Position numbers and translations under genes: made by a program
Shown: one piece after another, positions 1 to 6,452 of the stretch
Layout: every line of letters starts with the position of its first letter
Position numbering within the stretch: the first letter of the stretch is position 1
NCBI RefSeq assembly: GCF_947253055.1
Contig: NZ_CAMXYE010000066.1
Coordinates: 1 to 8,353 of the forward strand
Source of the DNA: an uncultured Arcanobacterium sp.
GTDB taxonomy: Bacteria > Actinomycetota > Actinomycetes > Actinomycetales > Actinomycetaceae
DNA: 8,353 nt
Direction of reading: 5' to 3'
The notes under the pieces: model-generated
What the model was told of the DNA's origin: nothing
Database searches by the model: none
The model's input: only the letters and a program-made list of their open reading frames with translations

Positions 1-1064
1 GTCTTGGTGTGGAGAGAGCTCAAATGCAGCGGCCCTACTTTTTGGGGGATCCCTTTATAGATAGCCACATACTCGCCGGCTGGAGCCACAAAATATTGAC
101 TCTGCGTCCACATATATCCGGCGCCGCTCCCGCCACCTAAAACTAATAGGGCGCCGACTAGAGCCGCAATCCGCGCGCGCCGCGGGCGTTTAGGGGGAGT
201 AGCAGATAGAGCGGGGGAAGAATCGTCAAGTAAACTGAGCGCTTTTTCTGCTGCGGAGGCTGGATTGCGCTGCACCTGCACTGGATTAGCACAAGCAGCT
301 CCGACGATAAGCGGTTTTTGCGGGAGCGAATCGGCAGTTTCTGCCTCTACAACATCGGCGATAATTACGGTGACGTTATCCGGAGCTCCTCCGGCCAAAG
401 CTAAGCTCACTAAATGCTGGGCACATTCATCAGGATCACTATAGGAGCTGAGTGTGGATTGCAGCATTTCTTCAGAAACGACTCCAAATAAGCCATCGGA
501 GCAAAGCAGCCATCTATCTCCTACTTTTGCTTCGCGCAGGGACTCATCTAATTCGAGCTCTTCGGGACTGTCGCCGAGCGCCCGCATAATCACATTGCGT
601 TTGGGGTGATGGCGAGCTTCTTCTGGCGTCAATTTTCCTCTATCCACCAGATACTGCACGAGAGTGTGGTCATGGGTCACTTGCGTCAATTTTTCTTTCC
701 GCAGTAGGTAAGCGCGGGAATCGCCAATATGTACCATGGCGAGTTTATTTCCCGAGCGAAGAATCGCTACGCAAGTAGTACCCATTCCGGAAAGCGAAGA
801 ATCCACTGCCGTGCGCATAATTAAATCTTCATGAGCGTCTTGGAGTGAATTGTGGAGTCGCCGCAAAAGATCGTCGGCCGGGTATACGTCATCGTTTAAG
901 GAGAGATGGGCGACGGTGACGGAGGAGGCGATATCTCCAGCGGCAGCTCCACCCATGCCATCTGCCACTACCAGTAAATTTTCTGAAGCATAGCCGGAAT
1001 CTTGGTTAGATTTTCTAATCAAACCAATATCCGAATAAGCTGCATACAGAAATTTTATTGCCAT
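1..1064 (-). CDS. pstP: PP2C-family Ser/Thr protein phosphatase PstP, C-terminus cut by window edge
   Basis: Mn/Mg-dependent PP2C phosphatase expected to dephosphorylate Ser/Thr-phosphorylated proteins and the PknA/PknB kinases at the membrane. My translation gives 354 codons without a stop. The catalytic domain (about residues 5-235) shows the metal-binding signatures VADGMGG (33-39), HIGDSR near 113-118, CSDGLFG with Asp190, and GAPDNVTV with Asp229; these sit close to the positions known in mycobacterial PstP. A linker of about 60 residues and a basic RRAR stretch precede one transmembrane helix (about 299-320). The visible extracytoplasmic part contains a W-Q-QYFV stretch, YVAIYKGIP and a GPL-LS segment typical of actinobacterial PstP. 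The ATG overlaps the fhaB stop by one base (TAATG), with GGAG 8 bases upstream, so translation is probably coupled. Family and role are clear; only the distal C-terminus is missing. Confidence 0.95.
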   Translation of the reverse strand, partial: MAIKFLYAAYSDIGLIRKSNQDSGYASENLLVVADGMGGAAAGDIASSVTVAHLSLNDDVYPADDLLRRLHNSLQDAHEDLIMRTAVDSSLSGMGTTCVAILRSGNKLAMVHIGDSRAYLLRKEKLTQVTHDHTLVQYLVDRGKLTPEEARHHPKRNVIMRALGDSPEELELDESLREAKVGDRWLLCSDGLFGVVSEEMLQSTLSSYSDPDECAQHLVSLALAGGAPDNVTVIIADVVEAETADSLPQKPLIVGAACANPVQVQRNPASAAEKALSLLDDSSPALSATPPKRPRRARIAALVGALLVLGGGSGAGYMWTQSQYFVAPAGEYVAIYKGIPQKVGPLHLSSLHTK

Positions 1065-1543
1065 TAGCGCAACTCCAATACCGTCTTGCCAATAGTGATT
1101 GGCACACCGGCCTGTAGTTCAGTAGGCGTATTAATTCTCTTTTTCCCTACCCAAGTGCCATTAGTGGAGTTCAAATCCTCTACGTAGTATTTTCCTTCTG
1201 CGCGATAGAAGCGAGCATGCCGAGCAGAGGCAAAACCGTCGTCTAGCACCAGCGCCGAATCAGGTGATCGGCCTACGGAAATAGTGGAATTACCGAAGGG
1301 AAGTACGGTACCGGCGAGCGGCCCAGCTGTAACTACCAGACTGCCGCTAGTTTCGGTAGCGTTGGAGCTTTTGCGGGCAGGGCGACGGCGATTTTTTGAT
1401 TTCGGGGCGAGGAAAAAATTGGCGCGCGGTTTTACCTGCGTACCAAAGACATCATTGCGCACCGTTCTCACCACTAAGAGCACAAACGCCCAAAGTAGAA
1501 GGAGAAAACCAAAACGCAATAAAGTGATAAAAAGAGTGCTCAT
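1064..1543 (-). CDS. fhaB: Membrane-anchored FHA domain protein FhaB (FipA-like)
   Basis: A 159-residue protein with one N-terminal transmembrane helix (about 5-26), a basic Arg/Lys-rich linker (about 38-60) and a C-terminal forkhead-associated domain (about 75-157) that should bind phosphothreonine peptides. FHA hallmarks are present: Gly91-Arg92-Ser93, Ser107-x-His109, and NSTNGT at 125-130. Length and layout match actinobacterial FhaB (FipA in mycobacteria), an adaptor of the PknA/PknB pathway in cell division and envelope control. The ATG overlaps the fhaA stop by 4 bases (ATGA) with GGAG 5 bases upstream, and the stop overlaps the pstP ATG. The gene is therefore the middle member of a tightly coupled trio. 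Its phosphorylated partner cannot be read from the sequence. Confidence 0.94.
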   Translation of the reverse strand: MSTLFITLLRFGFLLLLWAFVLLVVRTVRNDVFGTQVKPRANFFLAPKSKNRRRPARKSSNATETSGSLVVTAGPLAGTVLPFGNSTISVGRSPDSALVLDDGFASARHARFYRAEGKYYVEDLNSTNGTWVGKKRINTPTELQAGVPITIGKTVLELR

Positions 1544-2238
1544 GCTGGCTCCGAACTAGCCCAATACATAATGCGCGTACGCCCGATAGTAATAGTGTTA
1601 CCATCTACCAGCGTGGCAGCTGTAATGCGATGCCCTTCTACGAAGGAGCCGTTAGTGGTATCTAAATCGCGCGCAATTACTCCGCGCGGAGTAACTCTTA
1701 TCTCTAGGTGTTGCCGGGAAACTCCCGGATCATCTACTGTGATATCGCATTTTGAACCCCGCCCGATAATAGTAACCGGCCCGGTGAGAACGTAGCGTTC
1801 TTCGCCAATTTCAATGATTGGATCTTCGGCATTACGGGTGGGTACCGTGGCGGGAGCGACTGCCCCGCGGCGGGAACTGCCCGAAACGGTTATTTTTCCA
1901 ATTGGCAAATCATTGCTTTTCTGGAAGGAAATTTCTAGCGGTCCGAGAAAGGTATAGCGCTGCTCGCGGGCGTAATCTTCGGCGGTGCGTACTAGCTCTT
2001 CTACTAACTCCGCTTCTCCCCATTCGGCTAATTTGCCAAAATCGTGTTCGGAAATGGCAATTAGAAAATGATTGGGCACGATAGTGCGCTCGCGGGTAAG
2101 AGCAGTGGCTTGGTCGTCCATCGCTTTTTTAATGCCGGTGGCTAATTCGACGGGCTGTAAATCAGAGCGGAAAGCGCGAGAAAATACGTTATCCACTACA
2201 TTTTCCATATGCTTTTCAAATTTATCGAAAGCCCCCAT
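1540..2238 (-). CDS. fhaA: FHA domain protein FhaA with N-terminal DUF3662 domain
   Basis: A 232-residue cytoplasmic protein. Residues 1-120 form the DUF3662 (FhaA N-terminal) domain, beginning MGAFDKFEKHMENVVDNVFS as in the family. Residues 145-225 form an FHA domain with Gly159-Arg160, SRQH (174-177) and TTNGS (194-198), the phosphothreonine-binding elements. In mycobacteria FhaA binds the phosphorylated pseudokinase domain of MviN/MurJ and so links Ser/Thr kinases to peptidoglycan precursor export; the same role is inferred here. The linker is only about 25 residues, against a long low-complexity linker in the 527-residue M. tuberculosis protein. The ATG has an AAGGAG ribosome site 6 bases upstream, making the start secure. 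It is the first gene of the fhaA-fhaB-pstP unit and overlaps fhaB by 4 bases. Confidence 0.94.
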   Translation of the reverse strand: MGAFDKFEKHMENVVDNVFSRAFRSDLQPVELATGIKKAMDDQATALTRERTIVPNHFLIAISEHDFGKLAEWGEAELVEELVRTAEDYAREQRYTFLGPLEISFQKSNDLPIGKITVSGSSRRGAVAPATVPTRNAEDPIIEIGEERYVLTGPVTIIGRGSKCDITVDDPGVSRQHLEIRVTPRGVIARDLDTTNGSFVEGHRITAATLVDGNTITIGRTRIMYWASSEPA

Positions 2239-2285
2239 GGACAGCTCCTTAAATTGCTTTTCTGCTGGTACGACATTTGCCGGAT

Positions 2286-2314
2286 ATCATAGTATAAATC
2301 ATAGCCGTTTCTAA
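2286..2314 (-). promoter_or_regulatory. Candidate promoter of the fhaA-fhaB-pstP operon
   Basis: Read on the minus strand, TATGAT (2291-2286) is a 5/6 match to a -10 box, and TTAGAA (2314-2309, only 3/6) lies 17 bases upstream. This would give a leader of about 40 bases before the fhaA AAGGAG site. The -10 region lies inside a direct repeat, CTATGAT twice with a 12-base period (2304-2298 and 2292-2286), so either copy could serve. The -35 match is weak and the assignment is an inference. Confidence 0.35.
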
Positions 2315-2442
2315 TGCGGAGAAGCAGATGCTGAGAAAAATAATAAAATAGATGCCGGTGGCGTGTATCACGGAGTATATGCAGAAGTATTATTTGAATA
2401 AGCTCCTATTAGGCGTGTAAGCTACTAGCGTTCGTTGCTTTG

Positions 2443-2526
2443 GCTCGAGTGGCGGAATAGGCAGACGCGCACGGTTCAGGTCCGTGTGCCCTTACGGGCA
2501 TGGGGGTTCAACTCCCCCCTCGAGCA
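2443..2526 (+). tRNA. tRNA-Leu, anticodon CAG
   Basis: An 84-nt class II tRNA. The acceptor stem GCTCGAG (2443-2449) pairs perfectly with CTCGAGC (2519-2525), with discriminator A at 2526. The anticodon stem CACGG/CCGTG encloses loop TTCAGGT, placing CAG at 2477-2479 to read CUG codons. A long variable arm with stem TGCCC/GGGCA and loop TTAC (2487-2500) marks it as a Leu-type tRNA. The T stem GGGGG/CCCCC (2502-2518) encloses TTCAACT. CCA is not encoded: the next bases are CTA. TTGAAT at 2394-2399 could be a -35 box, but I find no convincing -10. A tRNA-Leu also lies beside fhaA in mycobacteria, so the position is conserved. Confidence 0.97.
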
Positions 2527-2637
2527 CTAAAAATTTTCTTTTATTTCGTGGATATTGGCAAAGTAGAGGCGGTAGGCGAATTAGTGTAATAAATAGCTAG
2601 TTGCCGCAGATTATTGCGTTATTAGAAATTTAATTAT

Positions 2638-3444
2638 TTAAGACAGCTGAAGAGTGGTAGATACAAAAATAAAAACGCTAATTATAAATAATAAGGCACT
2701 GAAGCTGTAGGTGAGGGTGGAATCCCGCAGCGCTCGGGTGATTCTTCCTCCGAAAATCCCGCCCAGCATAGAGCCAGCGGCAAAAATAAGGGTAAGCGGG
2801 ATGTCGAGACTTAAATTAGTGCCGAGGCGGCCTGCTAGCCCTAGTGCGGAAGTAATTACCATTACGAGTAAAGAAGTGGCGGTAGCAGTAGACATGGGAA
2901 AGCCTAGAGAAAAAATTAGAATCGGCACTACTACTACGCCGCCGCCGATTCCGAAAAAGCCGGTGAGCAGTCCGGTGCTGGTAGCGGCAAGGAAAACAAT
3001 GTATAGAGGTCGGCGCGGTGCAGAAAGAGCAGCGGTAGTTGGTGCAGTTTTTGAGTTTTTTGCGGCTGGTGCGGTTTTTTCGGTGCGGCGCATTGTTTGA
3101 GCGCGGCGTAGCATCACGAGGGCAATTACTATTAAGAGAAGTGAAAAACTGTAGAGCAGAATCTGGCTGGAGATTAGTAGATTAAGGCGCGCTCCGGCTA
3201 CTGCTCCGAGCAGCGTCAAGAAACCGAAGCTGAGGCCTTCGCGCCAACGCACCTGTTCGCGGCGCGTCAATAAAGCTACGAAAGAAGTGAGCCCCACAAT
3301 AATGAGCGATTCAGCGGCTGCGGCGTGGGGAGATTGCGAAAGCAAGTAGATAAGTACCGGGATTGAGAGAATTCCGCCTCCAGCTCCGAGCGCTCCTACT
3401 ACGAGACCGATAAATATGCCGATGCCGGCAGCTAAAAGAATCAT
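2638..3444 (-). CDS. TauE/SafE (TSUP) family membrane transporter
   Basis: A 268-residue polytopic membrane protein, about eight hydrophobic segments in two homologous halves, a normal size for the sulfite exporter TauE/SafE family. Each half opens with the family's glycine-rich motif: GLVVGALGAGGGILSIPVL (13-31) and GLLTGFFGIGGGVVVVPIL (158-176). The halves are joined by a charged, Ala/Thr-rich cytoplasmic linker (about 113-146). Members move sulfite, organosulfonates or other small anions; the substrate cannot be assigned here, and no sulfur or taurine genes lie nearby. The ATG at 3444 has no clear Shine-Dalgarno match immediately upstream, so it is the least certain start in the window. 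It is divergent from gpmA across 119 bases and appears to be a single-gene unit; no terminator is evident after the stop. Confidence 0.88.
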   Translation of the reverse strand: MILLAAGIGIFIGLVVGALGAGGGILSIPVLIYLLSQSPHAAAAESLIIVGLTSFVALLTRREQVRWREGLSFGFLTLLGAVAGARLNLLISSQILLYSFSLLLIVIALVMLRRAQTMRRTEKTAPAAKNSKTAPTTAALSAPRRPLYIVFLAATSTGLLTGFFGIGGGVVVVPILIFSLGFPMSTATATSLLVMVITSALGLAGRLGTNLSLDIPLTLIFAAGSMLGGIFGGRITRALRDSTLTYSFSALLFIISVFIFVSTTLQLS

Positions 3445-3501
3445 AGTTTTCAGTTTAATGGCTTCTTAGTAGTGCCGCTGTGGATGTGAGGGAGAAGAAA
3501 T

Positions 3502-3510
3502 TGCTAGTAT
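3502..3510 (+). promoter_or_regulatory. Candidate extended -10 promoter of gpmA
   Basis: TG-C-TAGTAT (3502-3510) fits an extended -10 element, and no good -35 is seen. Initiation near 3517 would give a leader of about 47 bases. A small hairpin at 3519-3531 (TGCGC, loop TTT, GCGCA) lies at the beginning of that leader, and GAGGG at 3553-3557 is the ribosome site. Inference from motif similarity only. Confidence 0.35.
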
Positions 3511-3563
3511 GGAGGTGGTGCGCTTTGCGCATTCCCGAAAAATATTCGAGATGAGGGAAAATT

Positions 3564-4304
3564 ATGACGTATAAATTGATTTTGATGCGCCACGGGCAGA
3601 GTAAGTGGAACGCAAAAAATCTTTTCACCGGCTGGGTGGATGTAGCTCTTTCCGAGCAGGGTGAAAAAGAAGCCGTACACGGAGGTAAATTGCTGAAAGA
3701 GGCAGATATTCTGCCGGATATTTTGTACACCTCCTTGCTGCGGCGGGCGATTTCCACCGCTAATCTGGCTTTGGATGCGGCAGATCGGCACTGGATTCCG
3801 GTGCGGAGAAATTGGCGGCTTAACGAGCGGCATTACGGAGCTCTTCAGGGTAAGAATAAGAAAGAGATCCGAGAAGAGTATGGAGAAGAGCAGTTTATGC
3901 AATGGCGGCGTTCTTATGATGTGCCGCCGCCAGAGATTGCGGCTGGTTCGGAATTTTCCCAGGATCAGGATGTGCGCTATGCCGGAGAGCCGATTCCAGC
4001 TACGGAGTGCTTGAAAGATGTGCTTGCGCGCTTGCTTCCGTATTGGGAAGAGGCAATTGTGCCAGATCTTAAATCCGGTAAGACGGTGATGATTGCGGCG
4101 CACGGGAATTCCTTGCGGGCAATTGTGAAGCATCTGGATAATATCTCCGATGATGAAATTTCTGCTCTAAATATTCCTACCGGAATTCCGCTTTACTACG
4201 AGCTGGATGAAGATACGCTCCAGCCGGTAAAAGCTGGCGGTACCTATTTGGATCCGGAAGCAGCTAAGGCAGCTATTGAAGCAGTAGCTAATCAAGGAAA
4301 ATAG
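3564..4304 (+). CDS. gpmA: 2,3-bisphosphoglycerate-dependent phosphoglycerate mutase
   Basis: A 246-residue cytoplasmic glycolytic and gluconeogenic enzyme interconverting 3- and 2-phosphoglycerate through a phosphohistidine. The histidine phosphatase signature LMRHGQSKWN (7-16) contains Arg9 and nucleophile His10. FTGWVDVALSEQG (21-33), SLLRRA (57-62), LNERHYGALQGKNK (86-99) with acid/base Glu88, the WRRSYDVPPP loop (114-123) and AAHGNSLRAI (178-187) with His180 are all as in dPGM enzymes, and length is usual. GAGGG 7 bases before the ATG supports the start. It is transcribed alone: divergent from the TSUP gene upstream and closed by the terminator at 4346-4379. Nothing is missing or unusual in the protein. 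Confidence 0.97.
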   Translation: MTYKLILMRHGQSKWNAKNLFTGWVDVALSEQGEKEAVHGGKLLKEADILPDILYTSLLRRAISTANLALDAADRHWIPVRRNWRLNERHYGALQGKNKKEIREEYGEEQFMQWRRSYDVPPPEIAAGSEFSQDQDVRYAGEPIPATECLKDVLARLLPYWEEAIVPDLKSGKTVMIAAHGNSLRAIVKHLDNISDDEISALNIPTGIPLYYELDEDTLQPVKAGGTYLDPEAAKAAIEAVANQGK

Positions 4305-4345
4305 CAGTAACTGATGCGGGAAATATAAATTTTCCGATTTGACGG

Positions 4346-4379
4346 TGAGGCGGGCAGCTAGCTGCCCGCCTCATTTTTT
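4346..4379 (+). terminator. Rho-independent terminator of gpmA
   Basis: A perfect 28-nt palindrome (4346-4373) gives a 12-bp, mostly G/C stem with a CTAG loop, followed directly by six T (4374-4379). It lies 41 bases after the gpmA stop. No matching A-run precedes the stem, so it should act only on plus-strand transcription, separating gpmA from carD. Confidence 0.92.
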
Positions 4380-4415
4380 GAAAATACATCGCGCTTTACC
4401 TGAAATATCTAGCTC

Positions 4416-4457
4416 TTTTAGGGAAAACGGCTCGCGATTTTAGGAAAACAGCTCGCG
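4416..4457. repeat. Imperfect tandem direct repeat, two copies of about 21 bp
   Basis: Copy 1 (4416-4436) and copy 2 (4438-4457) share TTTTAGG, then (G)AAAAC, then (G/A)GCTCGCG, differing by one indel and one substitution. They lie about 120-160 bases upstream of the candidate carD -10, in the otherwise featureless first half of the gpmA-carD gap. They could be paired protein-binding sites or a chance local duplication. Confidence 0.75.
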
Positions 4458-4461
4458 CCAG

Positions 4462-4483
4462 AATTACAGAACAATTACAGAAC
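4462..4483. repeat. Perfect tandem duplication of AATTACAGAAC
   Basis: Two identical, adjacent 11-bp copies (4462-4472 and 4473-4483) begin 4 bases after the preceding 21-bp repeat pair. No further copies are seen in the window. The rest of the 315-base gap between gpmA and carD holds only the gpmA terminator and the carD promoter; I see no gene in it. Confidence 0.85.
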
Positions 4484-4577
4484 TCCCAGCTCAACTTCGG
4501 CACTGCGGAAAGGATGCGGTTTTGGCTACAACTTGGTAAGTGAATAAGGTTACGCCCCTGCCTTAAAGGGCTGTTTT

Positions 4578-4586
4578 TGGTAGAAT
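4578..4586 (+). promoter_or_regulatory. Candidate extended -10 promoter of carD-ispD(-ispF)
   Basis: TG-G-TAGAAT (4578-4586) matches an extended -10 element, with TAGAAT 5/6 to consensus. The sequence 17 bases upstream has no good -35. Initiation near 4593 would leave a leader of about 27 bases to the carD ATG, containing GAGGGA (4598-4603), which lies rather far (16 bases) from the start codon. The placement is inferred. Confidence 0.5.
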
Positions 4587-4619
4587 AGAGGCCTAACGAG
4601 GGAAAGAGCGAAGCAAATA

Positions 4620-5153
4620 ATGAAATTCAAAACCGGCGACACTGTAATCTATCCACACCATGGAGCAGCTTGTATCGAGGAGATTTCGGAAAAGACTTTT
4701 CGCGGTAAAAAAAGAATGTATCTGAAGCTGCGGATTCTAAATGGTGATTTGGTAATCCAGGTGCCAGAAGATTCTTTAGCAGAAGTGGGCGTGCGCGAAG
4801 TATCCAATGATGAAGAATTGGAACGGGTATTTGATATTTTGCGGGAAGAAGATGTAGAAGAGCCATCTAACTGGTCGCGCCGATATAAAGCTAATGGCGA
4901 AAAGCTCACTTCTGGAGATGTAAATAAAGTGGCAGAAGTAGTGCGAGATTTGACGCGCCGCGACCATGATCGGGGGCTTTCTGCTGGCGAAAAACGGATG
5001 CTTACACAAGCGCGGGAAATTCTCGGCTCGGAAGTGGCCTTAGCGCGGGGGTTAGACGGCAACGAAGCCGATATTCTGCTAGATGAAATAATGGGATTCG
5101 CGCCGGCAGAAGAATCGGCAGAGTCTCCTGAGTCGGCGGAATCTGCAGAGTAG
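4620..5153 (+). CDS. carD: CarD family RNA polymerase-binding transcription regulator
   Basis: A 177-residue global regulator that, in mycobacteria, binds the RNA polymerase beta subunit and stabilises the open complex, notably at rRNA promoters. Residues 1-60 form the polymerase-interaction domain (FKTGDTVIYPHHG near the start). The helical DNA-contacting domain spans about 64-160 and contains NWSRRYKAN (84-92); its Trp85 falls at the same number as the promoter-wedging Trp of M. tuberculosis CarD. The final 15 or so residues are an acidic Glu-Ser-Ala repeat tail beyond the roughly 162 residues of the mycobacterial protein. The ATG gives the canonical N-terminus, although its ribosome site is weak or distant. 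The stop lies 3 bases before ispD, so the two are cotranscribed and probably translationally coupled. Confidence 0.96.
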   Translation: MKFKTGDTVIYPHHGAACIEEISEKTFRGKKRMYLKLRILNGDLVIQVPEDSLAEVGVREVSNDEELERVFDILREEDVEEPSNWSRRYKANGEKLTSGDVNKVAEVVRDLTRRDHDRGLSAGEKRMLTQAREILGSEVALARGLDGNEADILLDEIMGFAPAEESAESPESAESAE

Positions 5154-5156
5154 TCT

Positions 5157-5858
5157 ATGGACGTCGCCGGAATCATACCGGGAGCTGGTTCAGGGAGCCG
5201 GCTGGGAGCCGATATTCCGAAAGCCTTAGTACCTTTGGCGGGAAAACCGTTAATAGTGTGGGCGATATTGCGTATGCAAGCGGCAGGAATTTCGCATATC
5301 ACTGTGGCGGCACCCGCTAATTTTGTGGCAGATTTTCAAGAAACCTTAGCCGGCTGCGGAGAAAATATTTCGATAGTGGTCGGGGGAGCTACTCGCCAAG
5401 AATCAGTAGCGCGCGCTCTTGCCGAGATAGAAAGTGAGCTAGTACTTATTCACGATGCAGCGCGCCCACTTACGCCAGTTTCGGTAATAAATAGGGTATT
5501 GGCGGCCTTGCGAGCGGGTGCGCCCGGAGTAATTCCGGTGCTACCAGTGGTTGATACGATTAAGCAGGCGCTGGCGGGAGAAGTGGCTGGGCAAGAGATA
5601 GTAGCTGCCACTTTAGAGCGTTCTCAATTGCGGGCGGTGCAAACTCCCCAAGGTTTTCAAGTAGATTTGCTGCGGCAGGCACACGCCCGCCGGCAAGCAC
5701 TGGGGGATTCCAGTGCCTCTGACGATAGTTTGCTTTTAGAAGAGCTAGGTGAGCGAGTAGTGATGGTGCCGGGAGCTCCCGAATCCTTAAAAATAACTAC
5801 TCCTTTTGATTTGGCAGTGGCTGAGTTAATGGCCAGCTCAGGCGGCGATAATAAATAG
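5157..5858 (+). CDS. ispD: 2-C-methyl-D-erythritol 4-phosphate cytidylyltransferase (IspD)
   Basis: A 233-residue cytoplasmic enzyme of the MEP isoprenoid pathway that joins MEP and CTP to form CDP-ME. The nucleotide-binding motif PGAGSGSRLGADIPK (8-22) includes Arg15 and Lys22, equivalent to catalytic Arg20 and Lys27 of the E. coli enzyme. IHDAARP (98-104), PVVDTIK (130-136), AVQTPQGF (160-167), SDDS (188-191) and LKITTPFDL (211-219) follow in family order. The usual P-A-A-G is P-G-A-G here, a conservative Ala-to-Gly change. Length is typical. Only three bases separate it from carD, and GCAGAG at the carD end is the sole, weak ribosome site, suggesting coupled reinitiation. ispF follows after 80 bases and acts two steps later in the pathway. 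Confidence 0.96.
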   Translation: MDVAGIIPGAGSGSRLGADIPKALVPLAGKPLIVWAILRMQAAGISHITVAAPANFVADFQETLAGCGENISIVVGGATRQESVARALAEIESELVLIHDAARPLTPVSVINRVLAALRAGAPGVIPVLPVVDTIKQALAGEVAGQEIVAATLERSQLRAVQTPQGFQVDLLRQAHARRQALGDSSASDDSLLLEELGERVVMVPGAPESLKITTPFDLAVAELMASSGGDNK

Positions 5859-5938
5859 TAAGCGAGTCGGCGAGAATACTAACTAGGCTAGCGATAAATA
5901 CCAGCCAGTTTGAAAATAGATAACGGGATAGAGGCAAG

Positions 5939-6430
5939 ATGGAAATAGCAGATATGCGCGTAGGCATCGGTGTAGATGCGCATGCGTATCGAGCAGATAA
6001 AAAGACCCCTCTGCATTTAGCAGCTTTAGAGTGGCCCAATGAAATAGCCTTAGCTGGGCATTCCGATGCCGATGTGGCTGCCCATGCGGCTTGTGATGCA
6101 CTTTTAAGTGCCAGTGGCTGCGGAGATTTAGGAAGTATCTTTGGTACTTCTCGCCCGGAGTGGAAAAACGCCGCGGGGGCGGCTCTCCTAGCAGAAACGC
6201 TGCGTATTCTGCGGCAGGCTGGTTGGCAGGTGCAGAATATCAGTATTCAGATTATCGGCGAGCGCCCGCGTTTTGCCCCACGCAAAGCGGAGGCAGAGCA
6301 AAAGTTGCAAGAGATAGTGGGAGCGCCAGTGAGTATCACGGCCACCACTACCGACTATTTAGGATTTACCGGTAGAGCAGAAGGGCTCGCAGCGATAGCT
6401 ACGGCACTTATTTATCGCGCGCGGCGATAG
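5939..6430 (+). CDS. ispF: 2-C-methyl-D-erythritol 2,4-cyclodiphosphate synthase (IspF)
   Basis: MEP-pathway enzyme cyclising CDP-ME 2-phosphate to MEcPP with release of CMP; the family is a zinc-dependent homotrimer. Metal ligands are in GVDAHAY (Asp13, His15) and GHSDADVAAHAACDALL (first His at residue 41). GDLGSIFG, ERPRFAP and ATTTDYLGFTGRAEGLAAI complete the family pattern. The start is ambiguous: ATG 5939 (163 residues) has GAGG only 4 bases upstream, while ATG 5954 (158 residues) would put the metal ligands at Asp8 and His10, as in E. coli IspF, but has only GGA as a possible ribosome site. I keep 5939. The stop faces the convergent transporter gene across 22 bases, with no evident terminator between them. 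Confidence 0.95.
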   Translation: MEIADMRVGIGVDAHAYRADKKTPLHLAALEWPNEIALAGHSDADVAAHAACDALLSASGCGDLGSIFGTSRPEWKNAAGAALLAETLRILRQAGWQVQNISIQIIGERPRFAPRKAEAEQKLQEIVGAPVSITATTTDYLGFTGRAEGLAAIATALIYRARR

Positions 6431-6452
6431 CTACTCGCCGGCAGCAAGCAAA

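Noticed and set aside
2443..2526. tRNA-Leu 3' end as an integration (att) site
   Set aside because: I saw no second copy of the tRNA 3' end in the window and no integrase or mobile gene nearby; the tRNA sits beside fhaA in other actinobacteria too.
3504..4133. Long minus-strand reading frame of 209 codons antisense to gpmA
   Set aside because: It lies almost entirely inside the clearly coding gpmA on the other strand, has no recognisable domain and no convincing ribosome site.
4649..5302. Minus-strand 217-codon frame antisense to carD and the start of ispD
   Set aside because: Its Ser/Arg-rich composition is what reading carD backwards gives; carD and ispD are certain on the plus strand.
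6431..6452. Terminator between convergent ispF and the MFS gene
   Set aside because: Only a short GCCGG/CCGGC-type pairing extending into the MFS gene was seen, without a strong stem or T-run.
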